Position numbers and translations under genes: made by a program. From Lichtheimia corymbifera B2541 (Eukaryota; Mucoromycota; Mucoromycetes; Mucorales; Lichtheimiaceae), in the NCBI GenBank assembly GCA_000697475.1, contig JNEU01000652.1, forward strand, positions 1 through 35,206: a stretch of 35,206 nucleotides of DNA, given 5' to 3'. The notes beneath the pieces were generated by a model. The model had not been told where the DNA came from. It did no database searches and was given only the letters and a program-made list of their open reading frames with translations. Shown piece by piece: positions 21,101-32,702 of this stretch. Positions within the stretch are counted from its first letter, which is position 1. Each line of letters starts with the position of its first letter.

Positions 21101-24100
21101 CAATTCTTGCAAACGCTTGAACGCAAAAAGTTGATATGGTTCGATTGGGAAGCCAGTGAATGGACTTTTGATTTGAAAAAGATCGAGGAGAGCACGTTGC
21201 TTAGCAACATGAAGGCGGACTCTCAGTTGGACGTGGGGTTCATGGTTGCCAAGCTTAAGGAGTTATCGCGTGATGGTCAACATTTATTGAAACTTGCATC
21301 CTCTGTCGGTGATTCTTTTTCTTGGGAAATGGTGCGTACGCTCATGATGGATTGTGAACTCGACGATGAAAGTGTTAGCGAAGAAGGCGACAGCAGCACC
21401 AGCAGCATGCCGGGCGATGACGATGACGACGATGATGATAATCGCAGCATATACACTTCACTCTCGGAAGATAGCAACATCACACGACAAGCATGGGCTA
21501 ATGACTGGGACGATCGGCCGAGAAAAGGTAAAAAGGAGAAATGGGTTAATTGGGCGGGGATAATGGAGTTATGATTTTTATGCATTAACAAAGATGGCTG
21601 CTGCTACTTCTTAGTGCGTCCACCCAATCGACCTACAAGCCGTCTTCAAAATACGTCCTTTGGAAAATCCACAGATACAGGCAGAATCGATCCTATTAGC
21701 GGATTACATGCTGTGCTTCAAGAAGGCTACGTGGTGCAAGTTGGCACGGACGAATTCAAATGGAGCCATGATCGAATCACTCAAGCAGCAACAGAGCTCA
21801 TTAAACCAAAGTCAAGACAAAAAATCCATTTCAAGATTGCACAACATTTGATGCAAGGTAAAAAACAGAGGGGGGTGGTCTATCCACACGAATTGAGCAT
21901 GTGACCAACAGCTCTCTCTCTCTTGTAGGTGAACAAGTGGATACTTTGCTTACTGCCGAGCATTTGCTCAAATGTACCGACCTTTTGCTACTCGTTCCTG
22001 ACAAGGCGCCGTATCGACAATTGATGATCAATGCTGGCAATCAAGGAATGACATCGGGTGCTCACAGCATGGCGTTTGCATACTATAAGCTTGCTCTTGA
22101 GCTGTGTGACCCCGAGACCGAATGGAACGATGATGGATATACCACAACGATTCAGCTGTATTCGAATGCACTCGCTATGAGCTTTATCAATGGCGCCTAT
22201 GAGATGATGGAACGATTACTTGACACCGTCTATGCACGAGCACGTAATCCCCTTGATCGCGTCACTGCTTATCAGATCCAGTCAAGATATTATTTGGCGC
22301 TCAAAAAGCCAGATGAAAGTCGGGACACCTTGCTAGAATGCTATCGCGATTTGGGCATCAAAGATCTTACATTTTCTATCACTTGGGATATGATACAAGA
22401 AGAATACAGTAAATTGGGGCAACTCATCGACCAAGTTGGCATGAACAAGCTTCCCACTATTGAGCGTTCGGATGACCCATTTCTTTCGGCATCACTGTAT
22501 ATCACTGATGAGCTGTAAGTATATCATGGAGTGAGTAGTGTTCGTATACTGATTCATCGTGGTAGGCTGCATGTCATGTATTGGACTGGGCAAAAGCAAG
22601 AAATGTACTTTTTAGCATGCCGTATGCTGAATCTATCGATCGAGAGGGGAATGACACCTTTTACGGGCAGTGCATGTACCATCGTTGGTATGGGTTATGT
22701 GGATCTTTTCAAACGATACAGCTTTGGAGAGGTAAATATCATTGGGCATTTATGGTTCAAGGAACGATGTTTAATAGTGATACATCATCATCATGTAGGA
22801 AATTGGAAGGATTGGCACTGTCTTGGCTGACAAATATGGTGGAAGTTATGGACGAGGAAGATCATACATGATGTATAGCATGTTTTGCTGTCAGTGGAAT
22901 CATCACAATCGGGAGTCTGTACAATGGTATTCAGCTGGTGCCTCACTCTCGCACTGTGCTGGTGATCGTATTTTTGCTCAGTACCATGAAGTGATGCTTG
23001 CGGTGACCATGCTCCATTGTGGATACAATTTGGCCGATGTACTGCGACAAGCTGAGGATACATATCACGACATTCATGCTTGGTCCTCCAAAATGATCAA
23101 CCTGATGAAGATCATCGCTATTGTGCGCGTGGTCAAAGCGCTTCAAGGCCGTACGTATGTGGATACACCCAACGTCTTTGATGGCGATGACGGGTTCAAC
23201 GACGCTCACTTTGTACAAGAAACATGTCGACAACACGCCCATGCTGATGTTGCATTGAATTGGTACGAGTCATACAAGCTGCTTGCATTAGTGCTTTATG
23301 GTTACACCGACAAGGCTATCGAGGTGGGCCATTTCTGCTACAACACGATTCATTGCAATCCATGTGTCAAGAGCACCCGGGAATCCTTGTTTTATTACTC
23401 GCTCGCATTGATTGATAAGATCCGACAAGGTGTCAGCCTTGACAAACGTGAGGAGTATTTAGCCCAAATCAAGCTGAACCAGGAGATCTTGCACGAGTGG
23501 GTGGTACACAGCCGAATCAACTATGTCATGTATTGGACCTTGGTACAAGCCGAGTTGGCTTCACTTGATGGTGGACCTACAAGTGTTGTGGAAGCGATTC
23601 GATTATATGAAGAAGCCATGAACCAAGCTCGAGAAGGTGGATGGTATTTTATTCTCAGCGTTGTGCATGAATACGCTGGTGCATTCTACAGCCGCGTTGG
23701 CATGCATAATCTTGCGTATGGATTGACCAAAAAGGTAAGAAAAACTATCGAAATTGGGGAGATATTCATTGTACTCATTGTCCAATAGGCCATTGATTTG
23801 TATACAATGCATGGATCGTATGGCAAAGCACGCCATCTCAGTACAAAGTTCGCAACCCTCTTGGCCGAATACAATGAAGACCGACGGGAGTGCAGAGAAA
23901 CTGGTGTTCAGACTGACCCAACACCCTTTTTGGATGGCAAGACTTGGAGCTCTGCTACCTCATCATCACCCCATCCTGGAAGAGATGAGCCGCCATGTGC
24001 TACTTCCACCGAGATTATCCCACCCGTGACCACAGAGCAAACACTGATGACATTGGATATTGTAAGTGAAATTATACTACGCGCACGTGATAACAACGTT

Positions 24101-26972
24101 CTCACATATCACACACGATAGATTGATATGGCATCCATCCTCAAAAGCTCTCAAGTGCTTGCATCTGAAGTGAAGTCGGATCGATTGTTGACAAGCATGA
24201 TGACGATTATTCTCGAGAATTCGGGTGCTGATTCTGGTGTGATCATTGTCAAGGAGGAGAAGAACATTTCCAAAAAGGAAAAGTATGGCATTGGTGCCTA
24301 TGGATGTCAGCAAGAGGGTGAAACTTCCACGACGTATGATCCACCACGGGAATTGAGTGACAAGGATGCAATGACTTCGAGTCGGATTATTCACCATGCC
24401 ATCAAAACACGTGAGAATTTGTTTATCCCTGAAGTAGCACGGGATCCACGTTTTGCAGTCGGCCCTTGGTTTGAGAATGCGGGGAACAAGTCGGTGATTT
24501 GCATGCCTATCATCCACAGAAACTCTGTTGCTGGATGTCTGTTTATCGAGGGCCCAGTTGGGATATTTACACGACGACATATTATGGTTCTCAGCTTGTT
24601 GTGTCAACAAATGGGTATCTCACTTACCAATGCCAACCTCTTCAAGTCGATTCAACGTTTCACGGAAGCCAACAGAAGAATGATTGAAATGCAAACGAAA
24701 GCCCTGGACGAAGCAAACCGCAGCAAGGAAGAAGCTGACAAGGCTACCCGATTACGTGAAATATTTTTGGCCAACATGAGCCATGAGATCCGAACCCCAT
24801 TTGCCGGATTCTACGGCATGATTTCATTGCTTGCTGATACCAGGTACATCATCATGGGAAGAGCATGAAATGGTGGTAACACTCACACATGATTTATTTG
24901 TTTGTTTCAACTTTTTAGATTGGATCCGGAACAATATGACTTGGTGATGGTTGCTAAATCGTCATGTGAGAACCTGCTAAAGATTATCGACGATTTGCTC
25001 AACTTTTCAAAGTTGCAAGCTGGCAAGGTGTCTCTGGATTTATCGGCTGTCGTCGTGGAGGACATGATTGGCGACGTGATTGATATTCTTATGGCCACTG
25101 CTTTCCAAAAACGGATCAACATCACTTATGCGCTTGCCAAAGATGTACCATCCGTTGTCATGGGTGATGCCAACCGGCTTAGACAGTGAGTGAAGAAGAT
25201 GGAGGTCATGTGTATGTTAAATCAAAACTGATGATGGTCATTTGTTTTTGTGTGTGTACGTAGAGTGCTCATCAATTTGTTGGGAAATGCTATCAAGGTA
25301 GGCAAAAAGAGTGATAGTGGTACAAATGGGTGATTGACATGTTACCTGGTGATGATAGTTCACTCATGAAGGCGAGATCCATATTCGATGTTCGATTGAA
25401 GACCGTGACAAGGAAAATGACAATGTCAAGTTATTGTTTGAAGTGATTGATACCGGCATTGGGATCAGCGATGAGCAACAAAAAGTATTATTTATGCCGT
25501 TTTCGCAAGTGGATGGCAGCACAACGTAAGCCTATACATCATTCCCACCACTATGATAGTTGTTCTCACACACACACCAAACAATAGACGTAAATATGGC
25601 GGCACGGGTCTCGGCTTGTCGATTTCTTTACAACTTGTCAAACTCATGGGTGGCGAAATCCGTGTTACCAGCACGCCTGGTCAGGGTTCCAACTTTAACT
25701 TTTCTATCCAAGTGTCGCCCTTGGTCAACCAATCCGCACAACAAGACCGGGACCTTTATGACATGCTTCGACATTTGCATCATGTTCATGTTCTTGTTGC
25801 AGCCAAGCATAAATCCACCATTGAAATGATTCAGAACTTTTTGCCGGATGTATCAGTGGAAGGTGCATGCAACTTTGGCGACTTTTCTGCTCTTGCTCAA
25901 GGTCAGAGGCGCGGTAGTACCATGACCGATAAGCTTCGTCAGGTGATCGTGATTGATGTATTGCTTGCCAATGACCCCGATTTCAGCACATGGCTAGATC
26001 AAATGTATCGGCTTGTGGATGCAGCTCAATGTACCATCGTCATGCATTATCCTACCAATGGTGGCAACCATCAATCGTTTAGTCATAGTGCCGCTGGCCA
26101 TGGTCCGTTACTCGCTGAGAATGCAGCAGCACATGATAGCGACACTAGAAACCATACGAGATCAACAGTATCAGTGGTGCTCAATCAACCATCTCAGCGT
26201 CATAATTTATTCGAGAGAAACAATGTGGTCCCCATCGCTGCTCCTGTACGTCGACAAAAATTGCTGCGTATCATTCTGCGATCCATACAAGAAGATTCAT
26301 CAAGAAGCAGTTCGCCCTATCCTTCAACACGACGTGCAAGTTCACGGCCTGTTTCAAAGCCTGCCAATGAGAGTATTACCGAACAAGAACGTGCATTATT
26401 CAAAACAATGAATATCCTTGTTGCAGAAGGTAAAAGAAAGACAAAGAAGAGGGAGAGGAGAATGAGTCATAAAGGGAGACTAATTGGGAGTTGATGAATT
26501 GACATAATAGACAACCCGGTGGCTCAGAAGCTCATTTACAAGCAACTAGTTCGGTTCGATTTTAATGTGACATGTGCTAATAATGGAGCGGAGGCTGTGG
26601 ACATATGGCAAAAGCAACCAGAGGGCTATTTTCAGATGGGCTTCTTTGATCACCATATGCCAAAGGTATGGATTCTAGCATGCAATGGTTGGGGAGAATC
26701 AAATGCTAATGCATATGTTTTACCAGTGTGATGGGGTTGAAGCGACCAAGCGAATCCGAAAAATGGAAGCAAACGAGAATCGCAGCATCAAACTGCCCAT
26801 TGTGGCACTTACAGCGGATATCCAACATAGTGCAAAAGACCTATGCATGAATGCAGGCATGAATGATTACTTGACCAAGCCATTGAACCAAAGTGTCCTG
26901 GTGACGACGTTGAGACGGTTCTGTTGCCATGGCTACCAACAGCAAGATATCACCCCATCACCCGCATCATGA
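18108..26972 (+). CDS. Group X-type hybrid histidine kinase (Chk1/Mak2/Mak3-like)
   Basis: Twenty-one exons, all in phase, give 2486 residues: 18108-18262, 18339-18454, 18530-19305, 19430-19519, 19591-20101, 20154-20202, 20264-20648, 20714-20738, 20811-21527, 21615-21857, 21929-22514, 22566-22731, 22799-23734, 23789-24061, 24122-24843, 24919-25185, 25264-25297, 25359-25525, 25588-26429, 26511-26665, 26727-26972. Domains: N-terminal kinase-like domain (about 45-375) with HRD replaced by HGE (221-223) and DFG by NFG (240-242), so probably a pseudokinase; ATPase with P-loop GPGGIGKS (545-552) and Walker B FLDD (695-698); a long helical region; GAF (about 1677-1870); HisKA with H1897 in MSHEIRTPF; HATPase with DTGIGI and GGTGLGLS; receiver with acid pair E2353-D2354, phospho-acceptor D2400 and K2456. 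This order matches Candida Chk1 and S. pombe Mak2/Mak3, which feed a His-Asp phosphorelay to HPt and response-regulator proteins in oxidative-stress and cell-cycle control. No membrane segment seen, so cytosolic. Confidence 0.95.
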
Positions 26973-27485
26973 ATTCCCACCCAATATTAATACTAATGTG
27001 TTATAATACCTGCTATATACCATTGCATAATAAAGATTGTGATTATTAGAAAAAAAAAGTAACACGACCCGTCTTCTGGGACGACATGAATAACAATTTG
27101 TCTTGGCAGGATATACTGGCACCGTGCCACATTTATTTTTTTATTCCTCTTTCTTATCGGTTTTGCTTCGATCTCGTCCTTCCACCCCCCGAAAGGGCTT
27201 TCTGATACAGGAAAGTGGGCACACACACGTACATTAGTATGGTGTACAAAAAGAGGATCATTTACATGCGCCACCGTGCGTTTCGAGACAAATGCACAAG
27301 TGATCCTGCATCGGGTAACAGCCCATCTTGCCCGATTCCGCTGGTTAGGTTCAGGTGTTCCGTTACACAGCATCAATTTCCCGTCGTCTCTCTTTTTTCT
27401 TTTTTTCCTGGCTGATGGAATACGCCCTTTCTATTAAGATTTCTAGAAATCCCCTAATATTGGATCTCAAAATCGCAATACGGGA

Positions 27486-27510
27486 GGGGGGGGGGGGGGG
27501 GGGGGGGGGG
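27486..27510. repeat. Poly-G homopolymer (25 G)
   Basis: An uninterrupted run of 25 G, preceded by cggga. Such runs form G-quadruplexes, vary in length and are prone to assembly error, so the exact count is uncertain. Confidence 0.9.
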
Positions 27511-28110
27511 ACTTTTTTACACCAAAAAAGACGGTGGTGGAGTGTGAGTAGTGTGTGAGTCATATGCCCACTTTTAGACGTCTGTCATCATGCGCCCTAA
27601 ATAGGAGAATGCGCGCGCTTTTTTGGAGAAAGACGTAGATGTTGTTGGTACATGACGATTGAAACAATGAGCATACATGTGTCAAAAGTAAAGTGTGTAT
27701 CAAGTAGGTGGGTGGGTGGGCTCAAAACAAGCTGTGTGAGAGTTTGACAAAGAAGGTGGGGGTGATGATGATGGCCGCAGTAAAGTAGTAGCAGTAGCAG
27801 TAGTCGTTGTTGTGCAAGAGTGTTTGACAACGGCAAACCCGATCCGAAAAACTGAAAAACAAATACAAGGTCCAAATTAGGTAACATTGCATTCGGAAGG
27901 GGTGGCTATAGAACAATAATCATGCCCATATGCAAGCAATGAAAAAAATGGCGGGAGAGAGAAAAAGATCCTTATAGTAAGAGTAATCATCTTTCACATG
28001 AACATGTATAGCATGCATCATGGGAATCATCCCACTTTAGTTCTCTTTTTCCTTGCAGCTGGTGTGTGTGTGTGTGTGCGTATGTATATGTGTGATCTTG
28101 TGGTTACAAC

Positions 28111-28146
28111 TCATCATCATCATTATCATCATCATCATCATCATCA
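28111..28146. repeat. CAT trinucleotide repeat
   Basis: Near-perfect cat units with one cattat interruption, in intergenic DNA. Similar CAT/CAC runs occur inside coding sequence of the Ime2-like kinase and Ste12 genes as His stretches. Confidence 0.8.
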
Positions 28147-28580
28147 CCCCCTCTCTTTGTTCCGCCCTTTTCTGTACGACATTCGATAAAATTTGGCAGA
28201 TCCAACAAATGCTAAACTACGCCATGTGCTGATGGGATGGTTTTCCTTTTTACGTTCCATTATTCCAAGTAGGTGGGTACATAAGGAACGCATAAACGGG
28301 TACGTATTTCTAGATGATGGAAGAAGAAGCATGCACATGTGGTAATGTTCCATTAAATTTGGCGAGTACAGCAATAAATCGGTGTGCTGGCATCCAAAGT
28401 ACACATTTAATGCAACCTTGTGGCGCTCCCTAATATACGCTTAGTGCGATTATGGTGTGTGTGAGTGTGAGAAAAGAGAATTGGGTCGTGCAAAAGGGGT
28501 AATCCCGAGGAAAAGAAACATTCTCTTTGTTATTGTTATGATCAGGGTAAAAAATGTGTATATGCATATGGGTGCGCTAT

Positions 28581-28608
28581 GTGTGTGTGTGTGTGTGTGC
28601 GTGTGTGT
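28581..28608. repeat. TG dinucleotide microsatellite
   Basis: A TG run interrupted once by cg, directly beyond the stop codon of the fasciclin-domain gene, so probably inside its 3' UTR. Confidence 0.8.
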
Positions 28609-28610
28609 AT

Positions 28611-29186
28611 TCAATTATTGTTATCTTGAACAGGGCGTAAAACGGCATCAATCTTATAAGCAATACCATTGGCCGCTTCGATGGGATGGTCCGTGTCCAC
28701 CGTTGCCATGCCATTATTGAGGTCCGTTTTATCACGGAAATAGTGATACTTTACATGGATCGGCTGGTTGTCTACCATTGTGTCCAGTTGCTGAGTCTTT
28801 TTCAAGTGGCGGACATCCAGCTTGGCGGTTGGCACGAGGTGTTGCTGGAGAAACTTTTCCCAATCTTGCAAGTTGTCCGTTCTCCATTCCAGCAATGACG
28901 CTTGAAATGCTCCATTGACAGGGCAAAACAGCGTGAATGGCTGCTCAATCTCTGAATTGTTGACCATCTTCAATACGTTTTCCACTTGAGTCAAGACATC
29001 CATAAAAGTTGAGAGGGAAGCATCCACGGCTAGTTTGTCAAACAGCGACTGACGCACGATCTCGGAAGATCTATAATCGGGTGCATTTGGCTCGTACAGC
29101 AGCTTGGGTTGCATATCGTCGACGATACACAATACTGATGAGACGATCAAAAGAACAAGGGTGGTGAATACTGATAGTAACAGCAT
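28611..29186 (-). CDS. Small secreted fasciclin (FAS1) domain protein
   Basis: A single-exon minus-strand gene of 191 residues from the ATG at 29186. This start places a strong signal peptide first (MLLLSVFTTLVLLIVSSVLC). An upstream in-frame ATG at 29249 would add 21 polar residues and bury the signal, so it is less likely. Residues about 45-185 match one FAS1 domain: SLFDKLAVDASLSTFMDVL at the start, PFTLFCPVNGAF in the middle and ANGIAYKIDAVLRP at the end, the conserved C-terminal FAS1 block. FAS1 domains mediate adhesion and cell-surface contacts in fungi. There is no GPI signal or C-terminal membrane segment, so the protein is probably secreted or vacuolar. A TG repeat begins at the stop codon. 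Confidence 0.82.
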   Translation of the reverse strand: MLLLSVFTTLVLLIVSSVLCIVDDMQPKLLYEPNAPDYRSSEIVRQSLFDKLAVDASLSTFMDVLTQVENVLKMVNNSEIEQPFTLFCPVNGAFQASLLEWRTDNLQDWEKFLQQHLVPTAKLDVRHLKKTQQLDTMVDNQPIHVKYHYFRDKTDLNNGMATVDTDHPIEAANGIAYKIDAVLRPVQDNNN

Positions 29187-29637
29187 TTGGGGGGAGAGAA
29201 CAAGAGCAAATGCATAAATTTCTTCTTTCCTCGTTTCTTCCCAATCCATATTCTCGGCTTGACGTCATTAAAGCTATTGTGTGGATCTGAAACACTTATG
29301 TTGGGCAAACCTTATGTTGCACAATAGCCAAGTGTTTGAAGGAGTTGGTGGGAGTGTACATAAACAATGTGCCCGATGACTTGGTACAAGAGAGAGGTAA
29401 AAAAAAAAAAAAAACTTTTTTCACGCTCTATCCATAACGCATATATAAACTGACTCCATTAACCCATCCAGGGTCATCAATACTCTTCTCTTTTTTCTAC
29501 TTTTTCTCTCTCACACACACGCACACACGCATTCTATCTGCTGATTACAGCGTATAACAAAGGCAAGTATGTCAAGCTTATGTCACCCAACAATATAACT
29601 AACATGAGATATAGAGCTACATATACACACGAGCGAC
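29187..29637. other. Divergent promoter region, fasciclin gene and ste12
   Basis: Shared upstream region of two divergently transcribed genes. It contains a run of A (29400-29414), a TATA-like atatataaa at 29440-29448, and a CT-rich plus CA-rich leader (29483-29530) ahead of the Ste12 start. No clear pheromone-response element was searched exhaustively. Confidence 0.45.
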
Positions 29638-31452
29638 ATGACCGCCTCACCACCCACATCACCTTTACAATCATCAGCATCAGCATCATCCAACTCATCA
29701 CGCGACACTACTTGTGGATTGCCTTTTCCCACCGAGGAAGATGTTGACGAACGTCTCGAAATGATCAATCAGCTCAAATACTTTTTGGCAACAGCACCAA
29801 ACGAGTGGGATGTGCCTACCAGTGAACCACCTATCAAACGTCATATTCTTCCTTCGGGCAACGGAGATGCCATTTCTTGTGTCCAATGGAAGTGTGCCTT
29901 TTTCATCTCGGGCACCGATATTGTACGAAGCCTTGTCTTTCGCTTTCATGCATTTGGTCGTCCTGTACAGAATCTCAAAAAGTTCGAGGAAGGTGTCTTT
30001 AGCGACTTGCGTAATCTGAAGCCTGGCACAGATGCAACTCTCGAAGAACCCAAGTCGCCATTCCTTGATTTGCTATACAAGCATAACTGCATCCGCACAC
30101 AAAAGAAGCAAAAGGTGTTTCATTGGTATGCTGTCCCTCATGATCGACTCTTTCTTGATGCTCTGGAACGTGACCTCAAGCGTGAAAAACTTGGCTTCGA
30201 ACCAACATCGATGGCTGTTGCCAATCCTGCTATTTCCATCTCCTTGGATACCACTCAAGCCATGTTTGACGAGTTCCGAAAGCACCTTTTGAGCGATCTT
30301 GACTTGGATGCATGTTTCGCCAATGACAATAATAGCAATACCACTACGACCAGCAACAGCAATAGCCCAAGGTGCACCTTTTCGCCACATTCAACATCAG
30401 ATGATCAACCCATTATGCTGCCTCGTCCGCTCTCATCATCCCATTCTGCACCACTTTTATCAACCACGACGACCACCACCAATAGCACTGCTAGTAGTCC
30501 TCCAAGTTGGCAACATGATTCATTGTCATCAGCATCGACATCACCAGTATTACGCAAGGCATCCAGTGTATTTGGTCACTTTTCATTGTTTGAAGGATCA
30601 CCTACCTACAAGCAACGTCGTAGACGAACCACTTCTTCATCTCATGCAAGCTATACTCGAGCACAGGATCGATACTACAGCCATCATCATCATCATCACC
30701 ACCATCATCAACGACATCGTGCGAGCGATTTAGTGGATGATCCTGCATCTCGACTATACACTTGCCCACTTGGTTCATGTGGGAAATTATTCAAGCGACT
30801 TGAGCATCTTAAGCGGCACCTTCGTACACACACCATGGAACGCCCATATCTGTGCAGCCTATGTGGCAAACGATTCTCTCGCTCCGACAACCTTGCCCAG
30901 CACAAAAAGACGCATGAACGCCGACAACGACCTTTTACACGCGCTGATGGGCATGATCACAATGGTGGTGGCAACAGCAGCAACAGCAGTGATCATGATA
31001 ATGACAAGAGAGGCAGCGATGGTGGCAGTGGCAATAACAAGGATGATACCCGAGAGGACCCAACAGCGGCACCACCACCCACCACAGCAGCAGCAGCTTA
31101 TGGCACGACTGGTTTCTATTACAGTGACACAACAAACAACAACAACAACAACAACAACAAATTGGGCGTTTGGACCAATTTCTCATCAGCAGCGTCCTCT
31201 TGCTATTCATCACCCACTGTGGATACCCCCATCCCATCTTGCTCTTCTTCATCAACTACCACCACTGCATGCTCATTCTGGGATCAACAGCAACAACAAC
31301 AACCTTTGCCTCAGATCAAGACCGAATGGCCCCAATGGTATGATGTGCCCATGGACTACGACTTGACTTATAACACTTTTGATGACAATGTTTACTTTGA
31401 ACCCTTTGCTACTTCCACCATCCGTCCCACAGATGCACTCATTCATTATTAA
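29638..31452 (+). CDS. ste12: Ste12-family transcription factor with C2H2 zinc fingers
   Basis: A single uninterrupted frame of 604 residues. Residues about 40-190 form the STE12 DNA-binding domain: [73 protein letters not shown] and [20 protein letters not shown]. Two C2H2 fingers follow at about 374-398 (C376x4[10 protein letters not shown]) and 404-426 ([21 protein letters not shown]). This order is the SteA/Ste12 form of filamentous fungi; budding yeast Ste12 lacks the fingers. Between and after the domains are Ser/Thr/His/Asn/Gln-rich, disordered tracts. It acts in the nucleus downstream of the Fus3/Kss1-type MAP kinase in mating, filamentation and invasive growth (family knowledge). It lacks introns, unlike most genes around it. 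ATG 29638 is the first in a long open frame. Confidence 0.95.
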   Translation: MTASPPTSPLQSSASASSNSSRDTTCGLPFPTEEDVDERLEMINQLKYFLATAPNEWDVPTSEPPIKRHILPSGNGDAISCVQWKCAFFISGTDIVRSLVFRFHAFGRPVQNLKKFEEGVFSDLRNLKPGTDATLEEPKSPFLDLLYKHNCIRTQKKQKVFHWYAVPHDRLFLDALERDLKREKLGFEPTSMAVANPAISISLDTTQAMFDEFRKHLLSDLDLDACFANDNNSNTTTTSNSNSPRCTFSPHSTSDDQPIMLPRPLSSSHSAPLLSTTTTTTNSTASSPPSWQHDSLSSASTSPVLRKASSVFGHFSLFEGSPTYKQRRRRTTSSSHASYTRAQDRYYSHHHHHHHHHQRHRASDLVDDPASRLYTCPLGSCGKLFKRLEHLKRHLRTHTMERPYLCSLCGKRFSRSDNLAQHKKTHERRQRPFTRADGHDHNGGGNSSNSSDHDNDKRGSDGGSGNNKDDTREDPTAAPPPTTAAAAYGTTGFYYSDTTNNNNNNNNKLGVWTNFSSAASSCYSSPTVDTPIPSCSSSSTTTTACSFWDQQQQQQPLPQIKTEWPQWYDVPMDYDLTYNTFDDNVYFEPFATSTIRPTDALIHY

Positions 31453-31935
31453 CCTTTTTCATCCACACATCATGTCATTTTCTTCATTTTCTTTTCTATA
31501 CCATCATATCACTCACATTTTAAAAGCGCATCATCCTATTGTGCGTTTGTATACAATCTCACCCCCTCATCTTTTGCATATCGATTAGAAGATGTCTTTT
31601 TTTTTCCCCACTTTTTCCTTTCACGTGCATTCTGTACATGTCTCTTCACACACACACACACACACACAACATATGATATATCTCATTGATTCCATTATCC
31701 ATTTACCCAACCAAAAAAGTGTATATGTTATCCTCTTTACATAGTCTTGTCACCATTTGTTGTTTTGTTCCAAAAAAGTAGTATCTTTTTCATTGCTTGG
31801 TATATAAAAATATCCGCTCTTCTCTCTCAATCATGCTATATTATCTACTGATGTTGTGGTGGTGATGTGTGATGGTGGATGCGTTGTTGTTGTGGATGTG
31901 TTGGGGCGATGTGATATGTAATGGTGTTATGTACT
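31453..31935. other. Convergent 3' intergenic region
   Basis: 3' regions of ste12 (+) and rcf2 (-). T- and CT-rich with a CA microsatellite at 31647-31669. No gene visible. Confidence 0.5.
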
Positions 31936-32702
31936 CTAGTTCATGGGTTGCTTGGTGCTGGTAGTAGTAGGAGTGTTGGAGACACGCTTGTTTTCCTCGA
32001 CAGGCAATTCGAGCACAGCTCGCAACTGAGCATCAGGCAAATCCTTTGGCTTTTTATCTTCACCCATGTAAATTGAAAGACCAGCGGATGCCATCAACAC
32101 GGCCAAAGTCACTGCTTGAGCGTACATACGGGCTTGCACCACTTTTTGTTGCGTAGTCAAGTAGCGGTTCGAGAAACTGTAACCCAAGGCACCCACCATG
32201 GAAGCTGCCCATGAAAGACCTGTATACAACACGATTAATCATCTTCATCCTTGTATCCTATCCCAGTATTCTTTCTTACCAATGACGCTCCATCGATTCT
32301 CATTAAGATAAGCAAGGAATCCAGTCTTCTTTACTTGATCATCGCCATCATGAAGTTGCATAAGGAGGTCCTCGTCAGTGTAGCCAAGGTTTGCATTTTC
32401 ATATGCACTGGTAGCTCTATCCGATGCAAAGAGATAACCAGACACCGTTGCTATCATGTAACCCCAACTTAGTATACAAACAATGAAAAGTCACTGTTCT
32501 CCACTCCATTACCTGCAGTAGGCATAATGGCTTGCATGGGACGACTCAAGGCTCGGAACTCGGCTGATCGGCGAGTGACCATAATGAAACCCAAGGCACC
32601 AATGCCCAAACCAATGGCAGCACCCTTTAAACCAGCTTCCAAACCGAGTTGATCGCGACGTGCTTCTTGTTCAGGAGTAAGATAGATGACACCCTTTGGC
32701 AT
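31936..32702 (-). CDS. rcf2: Respiratory supercomplex factor 2-like HIG1-domain protein
   Basis: Three minus-strand exons (32702-32513, 32450-32280, 32219-31936) give 214 residues, close to yeast Rcf2 (224). The start MPKGVIYLTPEQEARRDQ is followed by a glycine-rich membrane segment (AAIGLGIGALGFIMV), then a matrix- or intermembrane-facing middle part, then a HIG1 domain (about 121-172) with paired hydrophobic helices around the QARMYAQ block characteristic of the family. A polar, Thr-rich tail ends in KQPMN. Rcf proteins sit in the mitochondrial inner membrane with cytochrome c oxidase and bc1-oxidase supercomplexes. Both introns are about 60 nt; the first uses a tactaag branch and a gatag acceptor. 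An in-frame ATG at 32786 would add 28 residues, but a TATA-like tatatata at about 32801-32808 sits too close upstream, so 32702 is preferred. Confidence 0.88.

Larger units (their letters stand above)
26973..28610. other. Intergenic region with low-complexity tracts
   Basis: No convincing gene. It includes a poly-G tract (27486-27510), a CAT repeat (28111-28146) and a TG repeat (28581-28608). The 127-codon minus-strand frame at 26993-27376 begins inside the histidine kinase 3' region and shows no domain. Confidence 0.45.

Noticed and set aside
26993..27376. 127-codon minus-strand ORF containing PEDGSCYF, vaguely like an OTU active-site segment
   Set aside because: It begins in the 3' region of the histidine kinase gene, ends in poly-A/T derived Phe residues, and has no catalytic His block.
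28111..28146. Regular CAT units that superficially look like a repeat array
   Set aside because: A simple trinucleotide repeat with no spacers; CRISPR arrays are not expected in a fungal nuclear genome.
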